Of a stretch of 64,000 nt of DNA, positions 29,943 to 38,549 are shown piece by piece; positions within the stretch are counted from its first letter, which is position 1, and each line of letters begins with the position of its first letter. This DNA comes from Aquincola tertiaricarbonis (lineage in GTDB: Bacteria; Pseudomonadota; Gammaproteobacteria; Burkholderiales; Burkholderiaceae_C): contig NZ_CP097636.1 in NCBI RefSeq assembly GCF_023573145.1, forward strand, positions 2,790,001 through 2,854,000, in the 5' to 3' direction. Both the position numbers and the translations under genes were made by a program. The notes under the pieces are model-generated. The model was given only the letters and a program-made list of their open reading frames with translations, was not told where the DNA came from and searched no databases.

Positions 29943-30896
29943 ATGTTCTCCGTCGTCATCATCACCCACAACCGGCCTGAGGAACTGCTGCGCGCCGTGG
30001 CCAGCGTCGCCTCGCAGACAGTTCAGCCGCATGAGATCGTCGTTGTCGACGATGCCTCATCTCCTCCTGTCGATGCGGTTGCGTTGCAGTCCCGCACGGG
30101 CCCGGTCCCTCTGCGCGTTGTCCGCCATGAATCGCCTCGCGGTCCCAGCGGTGCGCGAAACGCCGGGATCGAGGCAGCGAGTCAGGACTGGATCGCCTTC
30201 CTGGACGACGACGACGAATTCGACGCAATGAAGATTGAGGCGCTGCGCAACGACATCGCGGCCCGACCGGACAGCGACGTGCTCTATCACCCCGCGCTCA
30301 TATTGATGGTCAACGAGGATGTGCGCTACGCCTCGCAACCGGTGGCGCTCCCAGAAGGCCGGGCCGGGTTTCGGGCATTGCTGGTCAAGAACCTAATTGG
30401 CGGCACGTCGATGGTCGCCGCGCGCCGACAGGCGTTGCGCGATGCCGGAGGATTCGACGAGCAGTTGCGGGCCTTCGAGGACTATGAGCTCTGGCTCCGC
30501 ATGGCGCGCCGCGGCCAACGCCTGCGATTGCTCGATCGGGTTCTCACGCGCTACTACCACGTGACGCGCAAGCGCAGCGTGACCAAGTCCCAGGACGCGG
30601 GCATGGGCGCATTCTTGGCCATAGAAGCGCGCTACCAGGCCGACTACGACAGCCTGACACCTCAGGAGCGCCGCGCTCACGCCCTGTGGCGCTACGACAC
30701 GATCACGCATCGCGCGATCCTCAACCTGCGGTACCGCGAGACCCTGGCATCGGTGGCTCAGACTCTTCGCCTCTTCCGGCAACCCAAGTACGTCCTCATT
30801 CTGGCTGCAGCCTGCCTCGGACCGCGCTTCCTGATCCGTCTCAAGGCTCGCATGGCCCGTCGGCTCCCGGCGGCGGCCTCCACGCCGACTGCGTGA
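29943..30896 (+). CDS. Family 2 glycosyltransferase
   Basis: A 317-residue GT2 enzyme. FSVVIITHNRPEELLRAVAS opens the protein, VVVDDASSPP marks the nucleotide site, and FLDDDDEFDAMKIEAL gives a DDDD metal site near residue 90. The C-terminal third is basic with several hydrophobic stretches, suggesting membrane association. It starts six bases after the polymerase stop. Confidence 0.85.
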   Translation: MFSVVIITHNRPEELLRAVASVASQTVQPHEIVVVDDASSPPVDAVALQSRTGPVPLRVVRHESPRGPSGARNAGIEAASQDWIAFLDDDDEFDAMKIEALRNDIAARPDSDVLYHPALILMVNEDVRYASQPVALPEGRAGFRALLVKNLIGGTSMVAARRQALRDAGGFDEQLRAFEDYELWLRMARRGQRLRLLDRVLTRYYHVTRKRSVTKSQDAGMGAFLAIEARYQADYDSLTPQERRAHALWRYDTITHRAILNLRYRETLASVAQTLRLFRQPKYVLILAAACLGPRFLIRLKARMARRLPAAASTPTA

Positions 30897-30924
30897 CCCC
30901 TGCAACCCCATCGAGCACACCTGC

Positions 30925-31902
30925 ATGTCTCAATCCACTGTTTCCATCGTCGCTGGCGGCGCCGGCTTCATCGGCGCCAACCTGGTGCCACGCTTGCTTG
31001 AGGAAGGCCGGCACGTGCTGGTCGTCGACAACTACTCGCGCGGCTCGGCCAACAACCTAGGACATATCGCTTCCGACCCGCGCGTGACGTTGATTCAAGC
31101 CGACGTTTCGGATCGCGCGGCGACCGCCGAGACGTTCCGCCGAGCTGCGTCGATCGGAACGGTCGACGAGGTGTGGCATCTCGCGGCCAACTCGGACATC
31201 CCCGCCGGCGTCCAGGACAGCGATGTCGACTTCAAGGACACCTTCCGCACGACCTTCGAACTGCTGCGCGCAATGCGCGAGTTCGGCGTGCCCGACCTTC
31301 ACTTCGCCTCCAGTTCCGCCATCTACGGCGATCTCGGTGAGCAGAGCCTGCACGAGTCGATCGGCCCGCTGCTCCCCATCTCCAACTACGGCGCCATGAA
31401 GCTCGCTTCGGAAGCCCAAGCGAGCGCCGCTGCCGAGAGCTTCCTGCGCCGTGTGAACCTGTTCCGATTCCCGAACGTCGTCGGCGTACCCGCAACGCAC
31501 GGGGTCCTGCTGGACTTCGTGAACAAGCTGGCCGCGACCCCGGATGTGCTGCATGTGCTGGGCGATGGCACGCAGCAGAAGGCCTACCTGCATGTGTCTG
31601 ATCTTGTCGCCGCCATGCTGGCGGTTCGTGCTCGCAAGGTGGAAGGCAAGGTCGAAGTTGTGAACATCGGCCCTACCGATGAAGGCGTGACTGTTCGCTG
31701 GATTGCCGAGAGCGTGGTCGCCCGCGTGCGCCCGCAGGCTCGAATCGCGTTCGGCCAAGGCAACAAGGGCTGGGTCGGTGACGTCCCGAAGTTCAACTAC
31801 TCGACCGCACGCCTGCAGTCCTACGGCTGGACCCCCAAGCTAGGTTCGGCGCAGGCCATCGCGCGCGCCATCGACGAGATCGCCCGCCAGCAAGGTGTCT
31901 AA
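30925..31902 (+). CDS. NAD-dependent epimerase/dehydratase family SDR
   Basis: A 325-residue extended SDR with the GGAGFIGANLV nucleotide motif at 11-21, FASSSAIYGD and the catalytic ISNYGAMKLASE (YxxxK). Substrate is not evident. Its position just upstream of the GDP-heptose genes raises the possibility that it modifies a GDP-heptose, for example as a 4-ketoreductase or epimerase, but it could act on another nucleotide sugar. It overlaps the following glycosyltransferase start by eight bases if the GTG is used. Confidence 0.8.
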   Translation: MSQSTVSIVAGGAGFIGANLVPRLLEEGRHVLVVDNYSRGSANNLGHIASDPRVTLIQADVSDRAATAETFRRAASIGTVDEVWHLAANSDIPAGVQDSDVDFKDTFRTTFELLRAMREFGVPDLHFASSSAIYGDLGEQSLHESIGPLLPISNYGAMKLASEAQASAAAESFLRRVNLFRFPNVVGVPATHGVLLDFVNKLAATPDVLHVLGDGTQQKAYLHVSDLVAAMLAVRARKVEGKVEVVNIGPTDEGVTVRWIAESVVARVRPQARIAFGQGNKGWVGDVPKFNYSTARLQSYGWTPKLGSAQAIARAIDEIARQQGV

Positions 31903-32713
31903 CTTGAGCGTTCCCTCCCCTCGCGTAACCCTGGTCGTGCCGGCGTTCAACGAGCCGGTCGATGTGATCACGGAAAGCCTAGATAGCGTACGCACCCAGA
32001 CCCTGACAGACTTCGAATGCATCGTGGTCGATGAGAGCACCGACGCTCAAGCCGCCCAGGCCTGTCGAGCCCTGTGCGAGCGCGATACGCGCTTCCGGTA
32101 TGTCCATCCTGAAGAGCGGCTTGGTCTGGCGGCGAGCTTGAATCTCGGCATCTCGATGGCTCGTGCGCCCCTGATCGCCCGCTTCGACTCCGATGACATC
32201 TGCATGCCCGATCGGCTTGAACGTCAGGTTTCGTTCATGGATGGACACCCCGACGTCGGAGTGCTTGGGGGCGGCCTCGAGATCATGGATGAGACGGGCC
32301 GCACGCTGGCCTTCCGGTCTTACCCCGCCGACCATGCCATGATCGAGCGGAAGCTGCAGACGACCACGCCGATCGCCCATCCGACCGTGATGCTGCGCAA
32401 GGCGCTCATTGAGCACCACGGCGGCTACGACGCAGGTTTCCGCTTCGCGGAGGATCTCGATCTCTGGTTGCGTCTGGCCAACCGCGGTGTCCGCTTCGCC
32501 AACCTGCCCGAAGTGCTTGTTCGCTATCGGCAGCAGCACACCAGCCGCAATAGCCGCCATTGGGAATTCAACCTGCGTGCTCGCAAGCGCAACTTCACGA
32601 CCCGCCATCTGCCGCACCGCCTGCTCGGCCTGTGCATCTTCTCCGTTTGGGGCAAGTTGCCGGCGAGCGTTCAGCAGCGTGTCTTCCATGGACTGCTGCT
32701 GCGCAAGCGCTGA
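31895..32713 (+). CDS. Family 2 glycosyltransferase
   Basis: A 272-residue GT2 enzyme. RVTLVVPAFNEPVDVITESL, IVVDESTDAQ and FDSDDICMPDRLERQ (DSDD metal site near 98) place it clearly. The second half has the HGGYDAGFRFAEDLDLWLRLANRG acceptor-side motif common in O-antigen transferases. The start is taken as GTG 31895, overlapping the SDR gene; a TTG at 31904 is the alternative. A gap of 17 bases leads to the heptose fusion gene. Confidence 0.84.
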   Translation: MSNLSVPSPRVTLVVPAFNEPVDVITESLDSVRTQTLTDFECIVVDESTDAQAAQACRALCERDTRFRYVHPEERLGLAASLNLGISMARAPLIARFDSDDICMPDRLERQVSFMDGHPDVGVLGGGLEIMDETGRTLAFRSYPADHAMIERKLQTTTPIAHPTVMLRKALIEHHGGYDAGFRFAEDLDLWLRLANRGVRFANLPEVLVRYRQQHTSRNSRHWEFNLRARKRNFTTRHLPHRLLGLCIFSVWGKLPASVQQRVFHGLLLRKR

Positions 32714-32730
32714 TCTCGACGGACTTCCTC

Positions 32731-34641
32731 ATGACACATTCCGGACTCTGCAACGTTGCCATCCTGGCTGGCGGCATGGGCACCCGCCTCAAGGTACGCA
32801 CCGGCAACCTGCCCAAACCGATGGCGCCTATCCATGGCCGCCCCGTGCTCGAGCATCAGATTGAACTGTGTCGGCGCCATGGCTTCACTCGTATCGCGCT
32901 GCTGGTTCATTACGAGCACGAGACGATTCACGCGCACTTCGGCGACGGGGCTGCATTCGGGGTCGAGTTGACCTATTGCATCGAAGGCGAGGCCCGCGGA
33001 ACCGCTGGCGCGCTGTCCGACGCTCTGAGCAGCATGGACGAACGCTTCCTCGTGCTCTACGGCGACACCTACGCCGACATCGATTTGCGTGCGATCTGGA
33101 AGCGGCATGCGGACACTCAAGCTGCGGCCACCCTGCTGCTGCATCCGAATGATCATCCGCATGATTCCGATCTCGTGGAAGTCGATGCTGACGGTCGAGT
33201 CATTGCCGTGCACCCCTATCCTCATCCCGAGGGTTCGGCATTCCGCAACCTCGTGAACGCTGCGCTCTATGTCATGGATCGTCAGCGGTTGTCCAGTCTG
33301 ATCCCGACAGACCGGAAGTCGGACCTTGCCAAGCACACATTCCCCGCGATGCTGAGCGCCGGTCTCCGCCTCCATGCCCATATCACGCCGGAGTACATCA
33401 AGGACATGGGGACACCGGAGCGCCTGGACAAGGTCGAGCGCGACATCACCGTCGGACTGCCCGAGAGGCTCTCCACGCGATCGCCGCGTACCGCAGTGTT
33501 CCTGGATCGCGATGGCACCATCAATGTCGAGGTGAACCACCTCAACTCACCGGATCAGTTGGCCCTGATCCCCGGCGCCGGAGATGCGGTGCGTGCGCTC
33601 AATCGCGCTGGGGTTCTCGCGGTCGGTGTCACCAATCAACCGGTGGTCGCTCGGGGTGAGGTGTCGATGGCCGGACTAGAACGCATCCACGCCAAGCTTG
33701 ACCATCTGTTGGGTCAGAGCAAGGCATTCCTCGATGGGCTCTATGTCTGCCCCCATCATCCGCACAAGGGTTTCCCGGGCGAAGTACCCGAACTCAAGAT
33801 CGAATGCGACTGTCGCAAGCCACGCACTGGGCTCATTGATCGCGCGGTCCGCGACCTCGCGATCGACCGTCGTTCGTCCTGGATCGTCGGCGACACGAGT
33901 TCCGACATCGAGGCTGGACGACGTGCCGGTCTGCGCACGGTGCTCGTGCGAACCGGGCATGCAGGCTTGGACGGCAAGCAGAACGTGTCCCCCGACTACG
34001 TGGTCCCCGATCTCGCCGCGGCGGTCGACTGGATCCTACGAGGTCACAGTTCCGTAGCGCGACAGCTTTTCTCCGTCTGTGCAGCAGCGACAACAAGTCG
34101 CTTGGTCCTCGTCGGCGGCCCCGCTCGAGCCGGCAAGACGTCGGCAGCGCAGGTGCTGGCAGAACTCATGACCGCGGCGGGGCGCACGTCTCATGTGATT
34201 TCTCTGGATGGCTGGTTGCTACCGGGCGAAGCCCGCGCCGAAGGCCATGGCGTGCTTGACCGCTACGACATGCCGACGGCGCGGGCTCTGCTTCAGTCGC
34301 TGCTGCTGGCTTCGGATCGGCGCGAGATCCGAGTGCCCGAGCACGACAGGAAGAATCGCACGCTCCGCGCGGGTGCGCCGCGCTCGATCGGTCCGAACGA
34401 TCTGCTGGTCGTCGAGGGCGTCACGGCCTTGATGGACGATGCGCTGCTTGCGCAGACTGATGTCCGGGTCTTCGTGGACGTCCCCGACGACATTCGACGA
34501 GAGCGGCTACAGGCCGAGTACGCATGGCGTGGTGACGATCCGGCAACAGTCGCACATCGCCTCGCCTCGCGAGAGCGAGACGAACTGCCCGCTGTACGCG
34601 CCTCGGCGGCACGGGCCACGCATCACCTTCAGAGCATCTAG
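32731..34641 (+). CDS. Trifunctional heptose enzyme: HddC-like nucleotidyltransferase, GmhB-like phosphatase, P-loop kinase-like domain
   Basis: A 636-residue protein with three recognisable parts. Residues 1-240: a nucleotidyltransferase with LAGGMGTRL (12-20) and LVLYGDTYAD, like HddC, which makes GDP-D-glycero-alpha-D-manno-heptose. Residues 250-440: a HAD phosphatase like GmhB, with Asp259 and Asp261 in FLDRDGT, TNQP (301-304), a zinc-type CPHHP...CDCRKP (340-364) and VGDTSSDIEAG (386-396). Residues 455-636: a P-loop domain with GGPARAGKTS (462-471), SLDGWLLP and RYDMPTA, resembling uridine kinase or phosphoribulokinase folds. The first two are sequential partners in the GDP-heptose pathway completed by hddA and gmhA downstream. 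The third domain has no place in the known pathway. The start is ATG 32731; domain junctions are intact and in frame. Confidence 0.85.
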   Translation: MTHSGLCNVAILAGGMGTRLKVRTGNLPKPMAPIHGRPVLEHQIELCRRHGFTRIALLVHYEHETIHAHFGDGAAFGVELTYCIEGEARGTAGALSDALSSMDERFLVLYGDTYADIDLRAIWKRHADTQAAATLLLHPNDHPHDSDLVEVDADGRVIAVHPYPHPEGSAFRNLVNAALYVMDRQRLSSLIPTDRKSDLAKHTFPAMLSAGLRLHAHITPEYIKDMGTPERLDKVERDITVGLPERLSTRSPRTAVFLDRDGTINVEVNHLNSPDQLALIPGAGDAVRALNRAGVLAVGVTNQPVVARGEVSMAGLERIHAKLDHLLGQSKAFLDGLYVCPHHPHKGFPGEVPELKIECDCRKPRTGLIDRAVRDLAIDRRSSWIVGDTSSDIEAGRRAGLRTVLVRTGHAGLDGKQNVSPDYVVPDLAAAVDWILRGHSSVARQLFSVCAAATTSRLVLVGGPARAGKTSAAQVLAELMTAAGRTSHVISLDGWLLPGEARAEGHGVLDRYDMPTARALLQSLLLASDRREIRVPEHDRKNRTLRAGAPRSIGPNDLLVVEGVTALMDDALLAQTDVRVFVDVPDDIRRERLQAEYAWRGDDPATVAHRLASRERDELPAVRASAARATHHLQSI

Positions 34642-34646
34642 CCTCC

Positions 34647-35633
34647 ATGATTCTCAGCAAGACTCCATTACGCATGAGCTATGTCGGCGGCGGCAGCGAT
34701 CTGCCGGCGTTCTATCGCGAAGAGCTCGGCGCCGTGCTTTCGACATCAATCGACAAGTACATGTACATCGCCGTCAATCGCAAGTTCGACGGCAGCATCC
34801 GCGTCAGCTACACACGCACCGAAGAGGCAACCAGCCCGTCGCAGATCGAGCATCCATTGGTGCGCGAAGCGCTTGGGGTGGTCGGCATCGAAGGCGGCAT
34901 CGAGATCGCCTCCATGGCCGACATCCCCTCGAAGGGGTCTGGCCTGGGCTCCTCGAGCACCTACACGGTGGGGCTGCTGAACGCACTCTATGCCTATCGC
35001 AATCAGTTCGCCTCGAAGGAGAAGCTTGCACGCCAGGCTTGCGAGATTGAGATCGAGCGCTGCGGTGAGCCCATTGGTAAGCAGGACCAGTACGCCGCGG
35101 CCTTTGGCGGCCTGAACCTGATCCGCTTCCACCCCGACGAATCGGTGTCGGTCGATCCGGTAATCTGCAAGCCCTCGCTGCTGCAAGAGCTGGAGGACTC
35201 GACGCTCGTGTTTTTCACCGGACGCACCCGCAGCGCGTCCGCAGTGCTCGCGAATCAGTCGGCGGCCATGCAGGCCACGGATCGGCGCCTCCTCATGCGG
35301 CGCATGGTGCAGTTGGCCTTCGAGATGAAGGAACAGCTGGAGTCCGGTACGCTGGATCATTTCGGCGACCTGCTCGATGAAAATTGGCGACTGAAGGCGC
35401 AGTTGACCTCCGGCATCACGGACCCTCAGATCGATGCTTGGTACAGCGCCGGCATGTCTCATGGTGCGCTGGGCGGCAAGCTGCTCGGCGCAGGAAATGG
35501 CGGCTTCATGATGTTCTATGCGCCGCCTGAGCGTCATGCGCGGATTACTGCCGCGCTCTCCGATCTGCAACCGGTGAAGTTCCGCTTCGACCGAACCGGC
35601 GCGCAGATCGTGTTCTATCAACCCACCGAGTGA
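34647..35633 (+). CDS. hddA: D-glycero-alpha-D-manno-heptose 7-phosphate kinase (GHMP family)
   Basis: A 328-residue GHMP kinase. The N-terminal ILSKTPLRMSYVGGGSDLPAF, the ATP loop PSKGSGLGSSSTYTVGLL (about 92-109) and the C-terminal KLLGAGNGGFMMFYAP are family hallmarks. In the GDP-heptose pathway it makes the 1,7-bisphosphate that GmhB then dephosphorylates. Its neighbours (gmhB/hddC fusion upstream, gmhA downstream) support HddA over fucokinase-type relatives. It starts five bases after the fusion gene. Confidence 0.92.
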   Translation: MILSKTPLRMSYVGGGSDLPAFYREELGAVLSTSIDKYMYIAVNRKFDGSIRVSYTRTEEATSPSQIEHPLVREALGVVGIEGGIEIASMADIPSKGSGLGSSSTYTVGLLNALYAYRNQFASKEKLARQACEIEIERCGEPIGKQDQYAAAFGGLNLIRFHPDESVSVDPVICKPSLLQELEDSTLVFFTGRTRSASAVLANQSAAMQATDRRLLMRRMVQLAFEMKEQLESGTLDHFGDLLDENWRLKAQLTSGITDPQIDAWYSAGMSHGALGGKLLGAGNGGFMMFYAPPERHARITAALSDLQPVKFRFDRTGAQIVFYQPTE

Positions 35634-35641
35634 TCGCTGTC

Positions 35642-36214
35642 ATGTCCACCCCATTCACCGTCTCCAACTATCTGGCCGCGCACGCCCGCCTCGCCCAGCA
35701 GCTCGACACCGATGCGTTCCAGAAGGGCATCGACATGGTTCGAGCCGCCTTCGAAGGTGGCAAGAAGATCCTGACTTGCGGTAACGGTGGCAGCGCCTCG
35801 ACGGCCTCGCACTACATCACCGACTGGAACAAGATGGTCAATTTGGCCACCGGCAAGAAGTTCCGCGGCGTCTGCCTGTGCGACAACATGGGTCTGATCA
35901 CGGCCTATGGCAACGATTTGTCCTACGCCGACGTCTTTGCTGGCCAGGTGGATGCGCTGATGGACGAAGATGACCTGCTGATCGCAGTGAGCGGCAGCGG
36001 TAACTCGCCCAACGTGCTGAAAGCCATCGATGCTGCGCGACACGCGGGCGGCAAGGTGCTGGGCGTGGTCGGCTATGACGGCGGCAAGATGAAGCCCATG
36101 TGTGACCATAGCGTCTGGGTGAACTCTTTCGACATGCAGATGTGCGAAGACGTGCACCTGATGTTTGGGCACATGGTCATGAAAACCCTGTGCAGCACGC
36201 CGATCCAAGAATGA
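35642..36214 (+). CDS. gmhA: Sedoheptulose-7-phosphate isomerase
   Basis: A 190-residue SIS-domain enzyme that forms D-glycero-D-manno-heptose 7-phosphate, the first committed heptose step. GNGGSASTASHYITDW (about 47-62) and SGSGNSPNVLKAID (about 114-127) are the sugar-phosphate-binding loops. The start is set at ATG 35642 (MSTPFTV); a GTG overlapping the hddA stop at 35630 would add four residues. It is the last gene of the rightward train and is followed by an inverted repeat. Cells normally have another gmhA for core lipopolysaccharide, so this copy is probably dedicated to the locus. Confidence 0.94.
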   Translation: MSTPFTVSNYLAAHARLAQQLDTDAFQKGIDMVRAAFEGGKKILTCGNGGSASTASHYITDWNKMVNLATGKKFRGVCLCDNMGLITAYGNDLSYADVFAGQVDALMDEDDLLIAVSGSGNSPNVLKAIDAARHAGGKVLGVVGYDGGKMKPMCDHSVWVNSFDMQMCEDVHLMFGHMVMKTLCSTPIQE

Positions 36215-36300
36215 GCAACCACATCGACGGCTGATGCAGCAATGGTGAAGCACTGGCCCCGTTTTTCCTGACACCGAGAACAGAGGCCGTGCGCAGCTTT

Positions 36301-36332
36301 TGCTCAAGTATTCTTAGCAAGAATATTGAGCA
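36301..36332. terminator. Inverted repeat between two convergent gene trains, possible bidirectional terminator
   Basis: TGCTCAA-G-TATTCTT (36301-36315) pairs with AAGAATA-TTGAGCA (36319-36332) around a three-base AGC loop, giving 14 base pairs with one bulged G. It is AT-rich in otherwise GC-rich DNA and lies between the end of gmhA (36214) and the end of fcl (36387). No T-run follows on either strand, so it is not a textbook intrinsic terminator. The remaining 170-base gap shows nothing coding. Confidence 0.5.
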
Positions 36333-36386
36333 GTTGGCGTCGAGCCGCATCGCCCCACGGGCCGGCCCTTGGAGAGCGCATGCAGG

Positions 36387-37394
36387 CTAGAAGGACGAGC
36401 GCTCGTTCCGGCGGTCATCAACATCAAGAAAGTCCTTGTAGGCAGAGCCCAGCCCCGCCACCAAGGTCGTCCCTGCCCTCCACCCCGCCGAATTCAACAC
36501 CCCCACATCCATCAACTTGCGCGGCGTGCCATCCGGCTTGCTCGTGTCATACACGATGCGCCCTTCGAAGCCCACCGTCTGGCGCACCAGCTCGGCCAGC
36601 TCGGCGATGGTCACGTCTTCGCCCACACCGATGTTGACCAGCGGCGGCTCGAATTTGCCAGTCTGGCTTTCGTCGCTGCCGAGCAGCGCCTGGTAGCGGT
36701 CGTCGGGCAGGTTCATCAAGAAGACGCAGGCATCGGCCATGTCGTCGGAGTACAGGAACTCGCGCCGCGGCGTGCCGGTGCCCCAGACGGTGACTTCTTG
36801 GGCGCCGGCCAGCTTGGCCTCGTGGAACTTACGCAGCAGCGCCGGGATGACGTGGCTGTTGGTCGGGTGGTAGTTGTCACCCGGGCCGTACAGGTTGGTG
36901 GGCATGGCCGCCAGGTACTTCGTGCCGTACTGGCGGTTGTAGCTCCAGCACATCTCGATGCCGGCGATCTTGGCCAGCGCGTAAGGCCGGTTGGTGGGCT
37001 CCAGCGGGCCGGTCAGCAGGTCCTTTTCCTTCATCGGCTGCGGCGCCAGCTTGGGGTAGATGCAGCTGGAGCCGAGGAACAGCAGACGCTGGACCTGGGC
37101 CAGGTGCGCCGCGTGGATGACGTTGGTTTGAATCGCCAGGTTGTCGCGGATGAACTCGGCCGGAAAGCTGTTGTTGGCCACGATGCCGCCGACCTTGGCC
37201 GCGGCCAGGAAGACGTATTCCGGCCGCTCCTGCTCGAAGAGCTCGCGCACCGCGCGTTCGTCGGTCAGGTCGACGTCGGCGTGGGTGCGCAGGATGAGGT
37301 TGGTGTAGCCGGCGCGCTGCAGGTTGCGCACGATGGCCGAGCCGACGAGGCCGCGGTGGCCGGCCACGTAGATGCGGGCGTTGCGGTCCATCAT
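36387..37394 (-). CDS. fcl: GDP-L-fucose synthase
   Basis: A 335-residue epimerase-reductase that converts GDP-4-keto-6-deoxymannose to GDP-L-fucose with [19 protein letters not shown] at the N-terminus, [10 protein letters not shown], and the catalytic [11 protein letters not shown] (YxxxK) are all present. I start at ATG 37392-37394; a second ATG follows directly. It is five bases after gmd on the same strand and is the last gene of the leftward train. Confidence 0.95.
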   Translation of the reverse strand: MMDRNARIYVAGHRGLVGSAIVRNLQRAGYTNLILRTHADVDLTDERAVRELFEQERPEYVFLAAAKVGGIVANNSFPAEFIRDNLAIQTNVIHAAHLAQVQRLLFLGSSCIYPKLAPQPMKEKDLLTGPLEPTNRPYALAKIAGIEMCWSYNRQYGTKYLAAMPTNLYGPGDNYHPTNSHVIPALLRKFHEAKLAGAQEVTVWGTGTPRREFLYSDDMADACVFLMNLPDDRYQALLGSDESQTGKFEPPLVNIGVGEDVTIAELAELVRQTVGFEGRIVYDTSKPDGTPRKLMDVGVLNSAGWRAGTTLVAGLGSAYKDFLDVDDRRNERSSF

Positions 37395-37399
37395 GGTGC

Positions 37400-38527
37400 T
37401 CACTCGTTGTAGTCGTAGGCCTGGAAGCCGGCCATCTTGACCAGGCTGTCGCGCCGCGCGGCGGTGTAGTCGGCCTCGACCATTTCCTTGACCAGCTCGG
37501 GCAGCGTGATCTTGGGCACCCAGCCGAGCTTTTGCTTGGCCTTGCTGGGGTCGCCCAGCAGGGTTTCCACTTCGGTGGGGCGGTAGTAGCGCGGGTCGAC
37601 CTTGACGATGACGTCGCCGACCTTGCACTTGGCCTTCATCTCGCCGTTGACCGCTTCCACCTTGGTCACGGTGCCGATCTCCTGGTCGCCTTCGCCGCTG
37701 AAAGCCAGGGTGATGCCCAGTTCCTTGGCCGCGAACTCGACGAACTGGCGCACGCTGTACTGCACGCCGGTGGCGATGACGAAGTCTTCGGGCTGGTCTT
37801 GCTGCAGCATCATCCACTGCATCTCGACGTAGTCCTTGGCGTGGCCCCAGTCGCGCAGCGCGCTCATGTTGCCCAGGTACAGGCAATCTTGCAGGCCCAG
37901 CGCAATGCGGGCGATGGCGCGGGTGATCTTGCGGGTCACGAAGGTCTCGCCGCGCAGCGGGCTCTCGTGGTTGAAGAGCACACCGTTGCAGGCGTAGATG
38001 CCGTAGGCCTCGCGGTAGTTGACGGTGATCCAGTAGCCGTAGAGCTTGGCCACCGCGTAGGGGCTGCGCGGGTAGAAGGGGGTGGTTTCCTTCTGCGGGA
38101 TTTCCTGCACCAGACCGTAGAGCTCGGAGGTGCTGGCCTGGTAGAAGCGGGTCTTCTTTTGCAGGCCCAGGATGCGGATGGCTTCCAGCAGGCGCAGGGT
38201 GCCGATGCCGTCGGCGTTGGCGGTGTACTCGGGCTCTTCGAACGAGACGGCCACGTGGCTCATGGCGGCCAGGTTGTAGATCTCGTCGGGCTGCACCTGC
38301 TGGATGATGCGGATGAGGTTGGTGGAGTCCGTCAGGTCGCCGTAGTGCAGCTTGAAACGCTGGTTGTCCACGTGCGGGTCCTGGTACAGGTGGTCCACGC
38401 GGTCGGTGTTGAACAGCGACGACCGGCGCTTGATGCCGTGGACTTCGTAGCCCTTGCTCAGCAGCAGTTCGGCCAGGTAGGCGCCGTCCTGGCCGGTGAC
38501 GCCGGTGATGAGTGCAACTTTGGTCAT
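37400..38527 (-). CDS. gmd: GDP-mannose 4,6-dehydratase
   Basis: A 375-residue extended SDR that makes GDP-4-keto-6-deoxymannose. [29 protein letters not shown] and [12 protein letters not shown] (YxxxK) match GMD, and [24 protein letters not shown] sequence (here starting [10 protein letters not shown]) is diagnostic. It is coupled to fcl. No GDP-mannose synthesis genes (manB/manC) are in the window, so the precursor must come from elsewhere. Related dehydratases act on GDP-heptose, so a heptose substrate is a minor alternative given the heptose genes nearby. Confidence 0.95.
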   Translation of the reverse strand: MTKVALITGVTGQDGAYLAELLLSKGYEVHGIKRRSSLFNTDRVDHLYQDPHVDNQRFKLHYGDLTDSTNLIRIIQQVQPDEIYNLAAMSHVAVSFEEPEYTANADGIGTLRLLEAIRILGLQKKTRFYQASTSELYGLVQEIPQKETTPFYPRSPYAVAKLYGYWITVNYREAYGIYACNGVLFNHESPLRGETFVTRKITRAIARIALGLQDCLYLGNMSALRDWGHAKDYVEMQWMMLQQDQPEDFVIATGVQYSVRQFVEFAAKELGITLAFSGEGDQEIGTVTKVEAVNGEMKAKCKVGDVIVKVDPRYYRPTEVETLLGDPSKAKQKLGWVPKITLPELVKEMVEADYTAARRDSLVKMAGFQAYDYNE

Positions 38528-38549
38528 AGCGCTTCTAGCGGAGAAAGGG

